64,000 nt of DNA from Macrostomum hystrix (GCA_950097015.1 CATNEN010000001.1:25039001-25103000); one strand, 5' to 3'. Shown: positions 11,401 to 22,735, counted from the stretch's first letter. Notes: generated by a model not told the origin, from the sequence alone. Made by a program: numbers and translations.

Positions 11401-14400
11401 CATCGCAGTAAGAGACGGTCTTTGCGGCTTGAATCTCAAAGGTCCCCTGCACAAGAAAGAGAAGTGCCCCTGCACAGGCATACAATAAAAAAAATAGGGC
11501 AGCTACCTGGGGGAGGGGGGTGGGGCAGACAGGGGAGGCACCACCACAAACCAAAGTCAAGCCAACAGCCCGCAGGGGGAGGGGAGGGAATTGTATGCAC
11601 AGGCCGGGTTGACGGGCAAAGATACGTAGAGCTGATTGGCGGGAGGGGCAAAGCCACGGATGGCTGGGGTAAGGGTTTACAGACAACGCCCGCACCCAGC
11701 CAATCAGGTTGCGGCACAGGGCACACACAGCAGGGACGGGGAAGAGGGTGAGAGAGAGCGAGGCCAAGGCCGAGTCAACCGAACCAGCGTGAAACAACGG
11801 CCTGGCGGGCAGTCGCAACCGCCTCAAGAACGCACGCCCTGCAATTTATTTTTAAAAAATTACAGAGGCCACGCTTAGAGCCTCAGCCGAGCAGCTGGAC
11901 CACCTGTCTCGACGTGATGGCACCTCGGGCTCGTTCTCGGCTTTGGCGGCCGCTTCTGCATCGCACCATCGCTCCGCCAGCGACGCAGCAGTCAGAAACT
12001 ACCAGAACAGAGAAGACAGCCAGGACTATGAAGCGGCTCCTGTGACAATGAGCAAAGCTGGGACAGAGAAGGACAGCGCATGGACTCGGGAAGCCGAGGC
12101 TGCGATGTCGCTGTGGTATCAGCCAAAGATCTCTCGGGAGCAAGGTTAGCTGAATGATTTTTTGACAGCTCTAGAGGATGGCATAGATCTGCATTGACAA
12201 GCTGAAGCTCTTAGCTGGAAAATGATGATTAGGGAATCATTTTCTTCAATATTTTACATGGCTGCAAAATCTCTAATGATGCATTAGAAGCTGCACACAC
12301 TGACAGCTTTTAGACAGATGATAAAAGCATGTAAATCGAAAGCCAGACATGTGCACAGATGAACCAGGTGAGCGTCCACTTGATTAAGAAAGCCAGATTT
12401 TTTAAAGAGGATTTGAAATCAAACCCATCGCTTGTAATAATCATGAGCAGTAAAACTGTGAAACTGTAAAACTGGATCAACCCAGAGAGGGAGAGGGTTA
12501 TCGCGTTTGCCTCTCGCACCTGGGTCCCTGAGCTCGAACCCCACATTTATTTGGGGCGCATCGGTGGAGAGAAGGCTTGGGGGCTTGTCGTGCAATTTAC
12601 ACCCTTGAGGGCCAACCTCCAAAGCACAGTGAATTGTGCACTGCTTGATGACCAGAAAGTCAGGGCAGATGTACACAGCTGTGTGAGCGTGTGCCTGCCT
12701 ACAGTATCTGCGTGCGTGTGTGCTCAGATTTCAGCGAAACGGTCAGAACTTCTTCATGCGATGTGCCAAAACAAATGATGTGCCATTGCCCGCATCCGTC
12801 TTGCAATTATTTTATTTTTATTTCACCACATTTTGTAGCCATAGCTGCTCTCCGCGACGCCCAGCCAGGCAGTTTTCTAGTTCGCGACTCAAAGACTTAC
12901 CCCGGCGCCTACGGACTGGCTCTGAGAGTGTCGCGACCGCCGCCTATCACGAGCAAAACATTGCCGCCGATTCAGGATCCGCGCGACAGTTTGGTGCGGC
13001 ACTTCCTCATCGAGGTGTCGTCCGGAGGTGGCGTCCAACTTCGCGGCTGCTCGAACGAGCCGGTGTTCCGCAGCCTGGCGGAGCTGATCCAGTGTCACTC
13101 GGTGACGCCACTGGCACTGCCTTGCTGCCTTCGACTGCCGAAGATGGCTTCAGGAATGACGAAGGTGCAGAACACAAAAATAGTTTCGCAGCATCAACAG
13201 TTGAGAAATCGTCGGTTAGACGACGGGACGTCCGGTCGTCGAGGAACCAGTTGAGTTTCTGGGGTAAATACGTTTCGTGGTAGAGTTGTTGTAGAGGATT
13301 ACGCTTAGAAAATCAGTCCACGCACTGGTCGCTTGAAATGCAATTAAGAATCGCAATGAATATTTTTGTTGCACACTGCAGTTTCATAGCGTCAAAAGTG
13401 CGCACAATTATCCGAAAAAACGTATATACGACGTACAAAAGTACTTTTTATTTCCCACTTTAAATTGTTTTAAAAATCATATTGTATAAAGGATAAACAG
13501 TTTCTAGATGTTTTTTTGTGTTCTTGTGTACCGAACTAAAGGCATTCTTATTCTTGTCAAGTGGTATTTATTGATGCAGACTATTTAATACCGCTAAAAC
13601 CTATCTCGAACACCAACCAGCCTGCAAGGTTCTGTACTTCTGCACAACCGACGTTCCGGAGTCAGGTCAGCACTGGCCGCCGCACAAGGCGGTGTCAGCC
13701 GCTGTCGGGAATGTGTCGTCGAACGGGGGCGTCGGGCCTCGACCAATCGAGTGCCGCATGCGGATCAGCAGCCGCGGGGTGAAGCTGAGCGGACTGGGCT
13801 GGCACACCGAGTTCCGGCTGGCCTACGCCGCCGAGGACTGCGTGGCCTGCGATGTGGACCCGGCTGGGCGGAGGTGAGTCAGCGGAGCCTCTCGAAGCTG
13901 ATGTCACGTCTGCTAACGCATCTCGGAAAATCTATGTTCCACTTAACTCTGTTGGGCGGGGCAGTGGCAGAGCGCACCAACGTCCCTGAGCTCGATTCCG
14001 CGGTGAGGCCACATTCATCTGGGGCGCAGCCGCGGAGAGAAGCTTGGAGGCTTGTCGTACAATTTACGCCCTTGAGGGCCAGTCTCCAAGTCACTGTGAG
14101 TTTGTACACTTCCTGACGATGAGAAAGTCAGGGCAGATGTACACACCTGTTTGAGCGTATGCCTGCGAACGGTATCTGTTTGCGTGTGTGCTCAGGGGTC
14201 AGCGAAACCTAGTGTCACCAAATGATGTGCATTGCTTGCAGACCTCCTGCAATTATTGTTATAAGTTCTGTCTGTTGGTCCAAATTAACGGTCAGTTGGT
14301 CTCGGTGCTTTCAAAGACTGTGTACAGCTTTTTAATAACTTTTAACACTGCTTTTTCTAATTGGACATACCTTTAGAAGGCACACGAATGAATGCTATCT

Positions 14401-14964
14401 GAAAGTAAAAACTAAATAAAGGGCTCTTAAATCAATCGATACTGTCTATACTCGTAATTTCTCAATGTATACTTTTAACTACCTCAATTCTCATTGTTCT
14501 AGATTTACGGATGCAATGGGAGTGCACAGAGCAGCCAGGTAACATTTGCATTCTTCTTCGTCTTCTGTCTAAAGTGGGCCCCAGCAAATAAAAAAACACT
14601 AGCGGAATATTTGCACTTTTCGGCTTTCTTCTAAGTAACTAATGCGGGTTCTGAGAATCAAAAGAAGAAGAGTTTGATGAAAAGAAAAATGTCTGATTTA
14701 AAAACAGGACCTTTAAAACATTATAATCAATTACAATGATATAGTATTGTGTAGAAATATACCATGGCATACAATGTCCCACTACCCTTTCCCATCTCCT
14801 CCAGCCTATTCGGCCTGGTCGTGAAGAAATATGGTTTCTATGGCGACCAGAACGCCTGCCTGGTGCTCGGCGGAAATTTGGACTGTACCGCGGCCACCAT
14901 AGTCGATTGCGTGAATCGAGTCTGCATGCGAGCCCCGGACAACCACAGGATTCGGCATCACTGA
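8460..14964 (+). CDS. Tensin-family protein, C-terminal region (linker, SH2, PTB)
   Basis: Clear C-terminal tensin. Supported exons: 8460-8795 (S/G/P-rich linker), about 9235-9357 (linker; joins exon 8460-8795 in phase, its 3' end uncertain), 11032-11254 (linker, frame uncertain), 11866-12144 (linker ending WYQPKISREQ), 12839-13214 (SH2: GSFLVRDS with the phosphotyrosine Arg, GAYGLALRV, HFLIEVS, LPCCLRLP), 13580-13873, 14503-14538 and 14805-14964 (PTB: ACKVLYFC, CDVDPAGR, FTDAMGV, LFGLVVKK). The SREQ-to-SH2 junction and the LPCCLRLP end are tensin hallmarks. Tensins link integrin tails to actin at focal adhesions; SH2 binds phosphotyrosine and PTB binds NPxY tails. The N-terminal PTP/C2 part is not seen; either it lies in unfound exons before 8.4 kb or this is a short form like cten/tensin-4. 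Introns carry two satellites and two SINE-A copies. Confidence 0.88.
8837..9190. repeat. 20-bp satellite (tcactctcccgcctcgtctg)n in a tensin intron
   Basis: About 17 copies of tcactctcccgcctcgtctg, strongly pyrimidine-rich on the sense strand. The array begins about 40 bases after the 8795 donor and degrades into ctgtctgtccttag, the acceptor of the next exon at 9235. It therefore fills nearly the whole 439-bp intron. Confidence 0.96.
9717..10437. repeat. 32-bp satellite in a tensin intron
   Basis: About 22 copies of a 32-bp unit built from tcactcactccg, ttacccca, ctgcatcctc. Variants (gttacc/gtcacc; actgcat/actaaat/aaagaat/actacat) are ordered: a three-unit, 96-bp block at about 9745-9840 is repeated at 9841-9936, which shows higher-order amplification. 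Confidence 0.95.
10438..11031 (+). other. Tensin intron remainder
   Basis: AT-rich intron sequence ending in the aattatttcag acceptor at 11031. A short open stretch from an ATG at 10542 to a strong GTGAGT donor after position 10600 (MTQTVQTTGAPVSIVAFEL) could be an alternative first exon or a chance frame; it does not phase with the exon at 11032. Confidence 0.4.
12483..12825 (+). mobile_element. SINE-A copy ending next to the tensin SH2 acceptor
   Basis: Full-length SINE-A: tRNA-like head (tcgcgtttgcctctcgcac, ctgagctcgaacccc), body (gggcttgtcgtgcaatttac, agaaagtcagggcagatgta), the terminal atgatgtgccattgcccgca and a T-rich tail. The tail ends about 13 bases before the AG at 12838 that opens the SH2 exon, so SINE-derived thymidines probably supply part of the polypyrimidine tract. 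Confidence 0.9.
13953..14262 (+). mobile_element. SINE-A copy in a tensin PTB intron
   Basis: tRNA-like head with agtggcagagcgcaccaacg (A box), ctgagctcgattccgcgg (B box), the ggggcgcagccgcggagaga body and the gtcagggcagatgtacacac motif. Inserted in the sense direction between the two PTB-coding exons that end at 13873 and start at 14503. Confidence 0.9.
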
Positions 14965-15027
14965 ACTGCCGACATCCACCCCATTCAAACTCGCCTGCCG
15001 CTAGCGACTCACCCACCTAACTACTGA

Positions 15028-15033
15028 ATTAAA
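15028..15033 (+). terminator. Possible poly(A) signal ATTAAA of tensin
   Basis: ATTAAA 64 bases after the tensin stop codon. No AATAAA occurs between the stop and this site. Confidence 0.45.
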
Positions 15034-15097
15034 ACAAGTATTCGAAATCGATCTTCAGTGCAAAGCCGAGCTATAAGGGTGCAAGTGCAGAGAAGAA

Positions 15098-15421
15098 TAA
15101 CAATAATAATAAAAATTCATGAGGGCTGCGGACTATGGCACATCATTTGATGACAATCGACCCGCAGCCAGCGAAGAGGCAATTCTGCCCATGAGCACAC
15201 AGGCTCACAGGTGTATGCATCTGCCCTGACTTTCCCATCTTCAGGCAGTGGACACTTCAATATACCTTGGAGGTTGGCCATCATGGGCGTAGATGACGCG
15301 ACAAGGCCCTAAGCATTCTCTCTGCGGCAGCGCCTTAAATAAATGTGTCCTCCCTGCGGAATCGAACTCAGGGACCTTGGTGCGAGAGGCGATCGTGTTA
15401 GACCGCTCTGCCACCGACCCT
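15098..15421 (-). mobile_element. SINE-A copy downstream of tensin
   Basis: Reverse-oriented SINE-A. Read on the minus strand it starts at the tRNA-like head (ggtcggtggcagagcggtc) near 15421 and ends in an (att)n-type tail near 15100. It retains the accaaggtccctgagttcga segment with the B box. Confidence 0.9.
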
Positions 15422-15430
15422 GCAGAGAAG

Positions 15431-16206
15431 CACGGTGTGTGTGTGACGTGTCTGTTAGATTCGCTGATTCATCAGCACAGCATGTGGGCCATGGAACAGG
15501 ATGCAAGCCATATAGTTCCCTGGCTGCAAACCTGTTCTTTCATTTCTCCTTCGCAGAAGACACCATAAAGTGAAGCTGCCGGATCTGGGCACCTCTATTT
15601 TTCTCATCAGCCGTGATTGACACTGGGTCGGGAGGCCGAATCCAGGTGTGTCAGTCAGGGCTGAAGCCAAGCCTTCAACTCCGTCATCCCCACAGCTAGC
15701 GCATGCATTATTCGATATCCCTGTCTCTTGTTTTCCCATATCCCATTTGGTCGGCACGCAGAATTTGCGGTGCGAAATTTCTTAAGTTTCATTTTCATGC
15801 ATCGCAACACGATCGGGTGCTGACGGGCGAAAGAATGCTGCTGCTGCTGCATATGTTTTTTATGCAAACTGCTTTATTGTCTATTTTACTGAATATAATT
15901 TGCTCAGAGGTGTTTCAGCAATACATAAATAAACTAATTGTTTAAATACTCGTAGCTTTAAATAAAAGTATTGTCTCAACCTAAAGATAAAACTATTCTG
16001 GCGCAAAAAAACATGAGAAAGCACTGTTTAGCTTTTTGATAGACCATTTGCCTGTGAATGCCTAAAATAGAATAGGAGTTAGCTTTTAGATTATAGTGGA
16101 TTATAGCTCGTAGATAAACCAAACGGATTAAATATAAGTCAACAACAAATAAAATGTAATTCTGTTGAAAATTGGACAGAGCAGAGAAGCTAGACCCACA
16201 GCATTC
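15431..16206. other. Intergenic sequence, no gene seen
   Basis: Unique, increasingly AT-rich DNA between a SINE-A and the 49-bp satellite. Short open frames on both strands lack domains, codon bias or splice support. Confidence 0.5.
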
Positions 16207-16957
16207 GAATTAAGTAAATTGGGGGTAGAGAAACTAGCCACTGACCACCAAATGTACATGTAAGTACATTGGGGTAGAGAAACTAGCCACTGACCACCAA
16301 ATGTACATGTAAGTACATTGGGGTAGAGAAACTAGCCACTGACCACCAAATGTACATGTAAGTACATTGGGGTAGAGAAACTAGCCACTGACCACCAAAT
16401 GTACATGTAAGTACATTGGGGTAGAGAAACTAGCCACTGACCACCAAATGTACTGTATGTAAGTACATTGGGGTAGAGAAACTAGCCACTGACCACCAAA
16501 TGTACATGTAAGTACATTGGGGTAGAGAAACTAGCCACTGACCACCAAATGTACATGTAAGTACATTGGGGTAGAGAAACTAGCCACTGACCACCAAATG
16601 TACTGTATGTAAGTACATTGGGGTAGAGAAACTAGCCACTGACCACCAAATGTACATGTAAGTACATTGGGGTAGAGAAACTAGCCACTGACCACGAAAT
16701 GTACATGTAAGTACATTGGGGTAGAGAAACTAGCCACTGACCACCAAATGTACTGTATGTAAGTACATTGGGGTAGAGAAACTAGCCACTGACCACCAAA
16801 TGTACATGTAAGTACATTGGGGTAGAGAAACTAGCCACTGACCACCAAATGTACATGTAAGTACATTGGGGTAGAGAAACTAGCCACTGACCACCAAATG
16901 TACATGTAAGTACATTGGGGTGGAGAAACTAGCCACTGACCACCAAATTTAAATATA
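16207..16957. repeat. 49-bp satellite with embedded inverted repeat
   Basis: About 15 copies of a 49-bp unit containing cattggggtagagaaactag, ccactgaccaccaaatgta and catgtaagta. Three units carry a 4-bp insertion (tactgtatgta, 53 bp). Each unit junction forms an imperfect palindrome, aatgtacatgtaagtacatt, able to fold into a short hairpin. Copies are nearly identical, so amplification was recent. Confidence 0.96.
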
Positions 16958-16965
16958 AGTACACG

Positions 16966-17234
16966 GGGGGGGCAAATACGAGGTGTAATTTATGGTATGG
17001 TTTAAAAAGAACTGTCCCCGGGTTACCATGCTAAATATGAGCTGAGAAGCAAACAATTCCCTATTACACCCTCAAGAACTTTGAAAACTGAAAAAAGTCG
17101 CAGTTATCACACATCAATGGTATAACTCGTCCCAAAAAATCTGCGCGGGTGCGTAGTCGACAAGCAAATGAGTAGTCGACAAGATCTCGTGTTACATTGT
17201 GACCACCCATTCGGAAGCGATCCGCACCGCGAAG
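16966..17234. other. 3' flank of the GPCR gene
   Basis: Unique sequence between the satellite and the GPCR stop codon, expected to include the 3' UTR on the minus strand. No canonical AATAAA is evident on the minus strand within the first 200 bases. Confidence 0.4.
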
Positions 17235-17534
17235 TCAAGCCGGCGCGACACGATTCTCGGCCGTCTTGCCAATCGAGAAGCCGCACAGCATCTGGCGAGC
17301 CCGTCTCCTATAGACATGCGACGCGGCGATGCACATTGGGAAGTTGACAGCATAGTTCAGGTAGAAGAACATCTCAAGGCAGGCCTGGATCAGGTCGTGC
17401 CGGGCCGCTTCGGTTGCTGAGGGCAGTGGCAGAAGGCTGCGCAAGTTGAGGAAAGCAAAGTAGGGCAGCAGGAAGGTGAGGAAGGCTGCGGAGATGGCCA
17501 TTGCCAAGCGCACCGAGTTTCTCAGCTGGTCCCA

Positions 17535-17571
<37 letters not shown>

Positions 17572-18895
17572 GGCAGAAGACGCCTGCGAACACCCATCAG
17601 CAGCAGTCCGTTCATCACAATTGCGACTAGGGCTGGTGCGCAAGCTACCGTTGCCATGGCGATAGCGTTTCTCACCTCCCATGCGCGCAGCATGTCAGGA
17701 GCCGCCCAGCACACTTTTTGAGTAACCCGACGATTGGAGTTGCTGAAGTTTCCAACAATCATAGTAGCGTTGAAATCATTTTCCATTTCGAGATCTTCCT
17801 CGTTCACCTTTGTTAGTTGAAATGCAGAGATAATATGGCTTATCACTAATATGGCTCAGCTAAAAAATTCATCATGTAACCATGTCGCTCTTTATTGTTG
17901 ATTAAATTATTATTTTATTGCTGAACCAATATAGATTCGTCATAGGGCTTAATACAGAGGAATGTGTGCTTGTCACCTCGGCCTTCGATAAGAATCGCTG
18001 AACATCTCGACGATGCTGACGACGGAGGACTTTAGAATTAGCTCATTGTAAAGGACTGAAAATTACGATTCATATGGCCAACTTTCACGAAAATCGATCA
18101 TTCGGTTTGTGATCTATCGGGAAGTAGGCAGTGGGTATTTGAAATCCCAAGGGGAAAATAGTGTAGTCTGTCTACTGTTAAAAGTCGTTTTCGCCTGACA
18201 ACTTGGACAACTGGAACTGAAAGGATCCTTTTCTTGGAAATACGAGCGCATTATATCCCCTGTCAAAACGCTAAGATAAAGTACATAAAATTAAACAACC
18301 TAAAAGCCATTTAGGAAACATTTTAGACCATGCAGAAACTAATGTTGTAGTTGAGCCAAAAGTCTGACTGGACCTCAAACTGAGCCTCTCAAACCTGAAG
18401 TCCGACAAGCAGAATGGCATTCTTGGCCACAGCAAGCAGGTGTAGAGCCATAATGACTCCCGTCGCAACTCCCTCGGTGCACAATCGTCGACTCCGAACC
18501 GGCAGGTAAAGAGCCAGCACCCTGTCCGTGGCCAGACATGGCACCAGCCACACGGCCACATCCGCCAGCCAGTAGTTGACGAACATCTGGCTCTTGCAGG
18601 CCGCATCAGAGACAGTGAAAATGTCCTGGCCAGTTGCTCCGAAGATGAATGTTCTCCAGCACAGAGAGTGCACCGTCAGAGTGTTGGTCACAGCGAGAGC
18701 TTTCAGGTAGCGAACGGATCCTCCACCGACGCCCCCTCGAGTCCCGCCAGATGTTCTGACGGCCTCCGCAGAGCGGTGAAGAACCAGATAGCAGAGGCAG
18801 TTGCCCACAGTGGAAGCCAGTATCATGGGAATGCTGATCAGCGCCAGAAATCTGCGGTGACTTTGGCGAATTGATTCCAGCTCCGCTTCGCTCAT
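17235..18895 (-). CDS. Class A (rhodopsin-like) GPCR, two exons, complete
   Basis: Exon 1 (18895-18395, phase 0, GTTTGA donor) and exon 2 (17807-17235) give 357 aa. Seven hydrophobic segments are visible: TM1 with TVGNCLCYLVL (Asn1.50), TM2 LAVTNTLTVHSL (Asp2.50 replaced by Asn), an extracellular Cys before TM3 (AACKSQMF), the TM3 end ATDRVLALYLPV (DRY as DRV), TM4, ECL2 with KVCWAAPD (disulfide partner) and N-glycosylation sites, TM5 with a Pro, ICL3 with a run of 11 Gln from pure CAG codons, TM6 LTFLLPYF (toggle Trp missing), TM7 YLNYAVNFPMCI (NPxxY degenerate). Ligand unknown; overall feel is of peptide-type or lineage-specific orphan receptors. The start follows an AG acceptor by 5 bases (accag-aaacc-ATG). 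Confidence 0.9.
17808..18394 (-). other. GPCR intron
   Basis: Single 587-bp AT-rich intron between TM4 and ECL2. It contains caaccatgtcgctctttattg-like sequence near 17.88 kb that resembles sequence near 41.89 kb (aaatttcatcatgtaa), so a small dispersed repeat is present at both places. Confidence 0.6.
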
Positions 18896-18964
18896 GGTTT
18901 CTGGTCTGTGCTGCGTTCTCTGGAATCCAATGAATAATATTTATAATGCGAAAATTTTATTCGC

Positions 18965-19272
18965 ACGAGAGCTGCGGGCACTGGCACAAAATGTGATTAC
19001 AGTTGACCCGCAGGGAGCGAGGAGCCAATTCTGCCCATTTCGCTGACTCCTGAGCACACACTCATACAGATGTGTACGACTGCCCTGACTTTCTCATCGT
19101 CAGGCAGTGTACACTCTCACTGTGCCTTGGACCTCAAGGGCGTAAATTGCACGACAAAACCCAAAGCCTTCTCTCCATAGTTATATCAAATGAAAGCGGC
19201 CTCGCCGCGGAATCGAGCTCAGGGACCTTGGTGCTAGAGGCAAACGCTTTAGACCGCTATGCCACCGACCCC
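18965..19272 (-). mobile_element. SINE-A copy upstream of the GPCR
   Basis: Reverse-oriented full SINE-A: gtcggtggcatagcggtcta head on the minus strand, B box gagctcgattccgcgg, body and gctgcgggc end. It lies only about 70 bases upstream of the GPCR start, in the same orientation as the gene, so it is in promoter or 5' UTR DNA. Confidence 0.88.
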
Positions 19273-19884
19273 CGAATTCTTCACTTCTTTAAAAGTACAT
19301 TCCGATCAAAAATCTACTCTAAAAAATTATTTTGAGGGTTGAAATTTAAGAGATGGTGGAAATTATATTTTGTATAGGTATCTGTCAGCCATGCGTACTT
19401 TAATTTATAACTGGGTGTTTCTGATCTTCGTCAATTATCCAGAAGGGAATCACTGAGATAAACAAAGCCAAATCTCTTTGTTAAAATAACATCATGCGGT
19501 GCCAGTCAACATGCTTACTGACACCCAAGTGTCATTTAAAATGCGTTCCCTTTATAACAAAAAAATTTGCAAAAGGTAACTAGATATGGAAAGTACAGAG
19601 AGCAGATCATACTCATGCTAATTTCGCGGATGATTGGAGCGCTTTTGATTGAGCAGTCAATACGGAATTACTTTTTTATCCATTTAATAGTGCATTTTCC
19701 GTAATATTTCTTTACTCAACAATATTCAAAGGCTGTTTAATATTACCATAATAATCGTCGTAAAATGAGTATTATAGCCGACTGAATGTAACTGTAAAAC
19801 AATCAACAGTAACATTGTGTTGAATGAAAAGGCACGGTTGTCAGTTCTATGAAGCTGACACACTAAGGAGATACCTTAATAAAA
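19273..19884. other. Intergenic sequence, no gene seen
   Basis: AT-rich unique DNA between two SINE-A copies. No open frame with coding character. Confidence 0.6.
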
Positions 19885-20227
19885 TAATAATAATTCTAGA
19901 TGGGTTGCGGGCAATGGCACCTTTAATTTGGTGACAGTAAGACCCGCAGATAGCGAGGAGCCAATTCTGCCCATTTCGCTGACTCCTGAGCACACACGCA
20001 TGCAAGCACTGCCCACTCACACAGGTGTGTACATCTGCCCCAACTTTCTCATCGTCAGGCAGTGTACACTCTCACTGTGCCTTGGAGGTCGGCCCTCAAT
20101 GGTGTAAATTACACATCAAGCCCCCAAGCCTTCTCTCTGCGGCTGCGCCCCAAACGAATGTGGCCTCGCCGCCTGAGTATTGAGCTCAGGGACCTTGGTG
20201 CGAGAGGCGAACGTGTCACTGACCCCA
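19885..20227 (-). mobile_element. SINE-A copy
   Basis: Reverse-oriented SINE-A with an (att)n tail at its low-coordinate end (aaaataataataattc), the caggcagtgtacac and gccttggaggt motifs, and the aagccttctctctgcggctg segment. The A-box end of the head is lost. Confidence 0.88.
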
Positions 20228-20359
20228 TAGCATATGCCTTACAAGTTTTAATCTCGTATGAGATTGAGTATGTAAGCTCTATTAAAAATCTCAATCTGTA
20301 TTTTAGAGTTTCAATCGTTGGATCAGATTTCAATTTGTGTGCTTGAGCTCACAGGTGAT

Positions 20360-20490
20360 TTTAGAGTAGCCTGTAGTGGTTAGAGCGTCGGACTCACACA
20401 TTGAGGTCGGGGGTTCGATTCCAAGATCCACAGAAACAATTTATGTCTATTAGCAAGACTTGAAACTCTCCATTGCTAATATTTACTAGA
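20360..20490 (+). mobile_element. SINE-B fragment
   Basis: gtagtggttagagcgtcgga (A box) and gtcgggggttcgattcc (B box) followed by a diverged lysine-tRNA-like-unrelated body (attagcaagacttgaaac). The 3' half is missing. Confidence 0.8.
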
Positions 20491-22000
20491 TAACTTACCT
20501 GTCACTTTCTTGATTTTTGCCTGCGCTCACCGATCGAAAAATTTTAGAAATACGATCTCGACGCATACTTAGTACTCATTGCTCACGAGACCGCCAAAAC
20601 TTTCATTGGACACAGGCCACTAGCCAATGCTATCAACGCAAATAGTTCGGGCTTTGTGAGCTCAATACAGATTACAAATAAAAAGTGCAAGATGCTACTG
20701 TTCGCAAAACTTAAAAGTAGTATGGCTATGTAAAGACACGAGTGTTATTGCAATGCTCACCGCTTCAATTTGTTCTACCTCAAGAACTCGCGAGAGAGGG
20801 CACTCCAGATCAGGAAATTAAGCTTAGACACGACAAATTTGCTTCTGACAAGCCAACAATATCTCAATGACTCCCTTAAGTTAGTTAACATGGTATGCAA
20901 CGGCATTTGGTCAGGTAAACTTCCAACTGCCGTTCCAGCAGTCTTAGAATCTGTTTTTTTCTGGATAAATTTCGCATTTTACATCAGAAACCTGAAGTCT
21001 TGCTAAAGCCGTGCAGCGCAATATTAAAACCACAGGAAAATAGTTAAATATTTACTATATCCACAATAATAACAACAAATCGATCGGCGTCTAATTGCAA
21101 ATTCAGTTTTCTGGGCACGAATGGAGCTCTTGAGCACGGCAGGGACTTGCTCAAACTGGCACAATGGACTGGGGGGCGACTCCGAGGGTGAGAACTCGGA
21201 GAGTTGGCTCCGAGACAATTTTTTTCAGCTGCCATTGGTTTCACTCTGTGCTCAGCTAGCAACAACTGCTCAGCACTGGTCCAGACTGCACTCTATGCTC
21301 ACTTCCAAAATTCTCATTTTGTGCCTTCATTCAAATTTCCGGTCCTTTTCTATATTGGACTTCTAATTAAGCTCTGCTTATGATGGGGATGATTAGCGAG
21401 TGAAATCCTTTGTCAAAGTGCCTTGACCATTGTGACAAGAAAATGCAACTTTACAAGACAATCTGAGGTGCTACGCAATTGCAAAACATATTTAAATTTC
21501 ATCAGACTCAAGTTTTAGCTTTTTCTACACATATCGGCTTGCTGAAGAACCCTAATAGCTATACCAGGACACAGTAGCAATGCGGATAACGTTTTGTTAA
21601 TTTGGTTTTCGTCCCGCCTGTAATAACTTATTGTCTCCACATGCAATGTTTCGAATGGTAAATAAGCTTGCTGGCTGGTGCAAACACAAGTCGTGCACCA
21701 AAAGCATTGCTAAGAGTTCAAAGGCTCTCGACACGCCAGACTGCTTCTTTCTGTCTCCGTTCAAAAATAGATAATAAAAAGAAGCAATTAATTTTACTTG
21801 GAGCGCTATTGAATAAGCTGCGCTGGCGAAGAGCAGGGAAACGAAAGGAGGGAGGGCGCTGAAAATTGTAGTCACTATCGATTTTACAGAGCTACCAAAA
21901 CCAACTCCCCGCTGGCAATCGGCTGCCAATTATAAGCCCAGCAACCTCGACAGGAATGCAAAACAACAATATCTAAACGTGTTGCAGTCGCTGCAGAGAG
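20491..22000. other. Intergenic sequence, no supported gene
   Basis: Unique AT-rich DNA. The open frame at 20770-21006 (+) and several on the minus strand around 21.0-21.9 kb were examined; none shows a domain, a signal peptide or consistent codon bias. Confidence 0.5.
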
Positions 22001-22302
22001 GCTCCCGAATTCCCCCCTGCGGTAGGCGAGGGGATTCGCGAGACAGATCACTTCCGCAATCGGCTATTCCTCTGCTCGAGAAGGACAGGCATCGTTGCCA
22101 GCCAGTCAGAGGGGAGAGAAATCATGACCGTCGAGTCGAGGGAGATCTCTGGCTGCTCTTCTTCTCGGGAGAGTGAGTATAAGACTCTGCGAACAGTTTG
22201 AGAAACTGCCACCGAACTAACCGCTATACTGCTGAAGCGTTGTTCCTGATTTCATCAGCTTGAACAATCGAACTAATTTATAATAAACTTCTTTGAGCCC
22301 AG
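22000..22302 (+). promoter_or_regulatory. Possible first exon / promoter region of the MFS transporter
   Basis: Two consensus splice donors occur here, GTGAGT at 22173 and GTAAGT at 22303 (after cccag). Neither lies in a recognised coding exon, so this stretch may be a 5'-UTR exon, with alternative ends, spliced to the ATG exon at 22765. A short frame from ATG 22110-22115 (MTVESREISGCSSSRE) would end at the first donor. Promoter elements cannot be assigned with confidence. Confidence 0.35.
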
Positions 22303-22426
22303 GTAAGTGCACTTGTACCAATTCGTTATACATTAACAGGTATGCAAATCGTTTTCTCAGCTAGCACACGCAAACACCTACACAAGGCTGCGCTTATGTT
22401 TGAGGTGCCCTGTTTTTACTTTTCCA

Positions 22427-22735
22427 TCGTCAGGCAGTGCGCACCCTCACCGTGCCTTGTGGGCTGGCCCCAGAGGGCGTATATTGCACAATAATAATAA
22501 TAATAATTTCAGGAGGGCTGCGACGCACATCATTTGACACTAGACCCGCAGCCAGAGAGGAGACAGTTCTGCCCATTTCGCTCAATCCTGAGCACACACG
22601 CACACATACGCTCGTATACCTTACGCGGCACATGCTAGCACAGGTGTGTACATCTGCCCTGACTTTCTCATCGTCAGGCAGTGGACACTCACTGTGCCTT
22701 GGAGGTTGGCGTAAATTTCATGACAAATCCACAAA
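22427..22735 (-). mobile_element. Two SINE-A pieces, nested or tandem
   Basis: A complete-tail SINE-A fragment (22489-22735, minus) with an (aat)n tail abuts a second, shorter piece (22427-22488, minus) holding catcgtcaggcagtgcgcac and gagggcgtatattgcac. The arrangement means one copy inserted into, or beside, an older one. It ends 30 bases before the transporter start codon. Confidence 0.85.
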
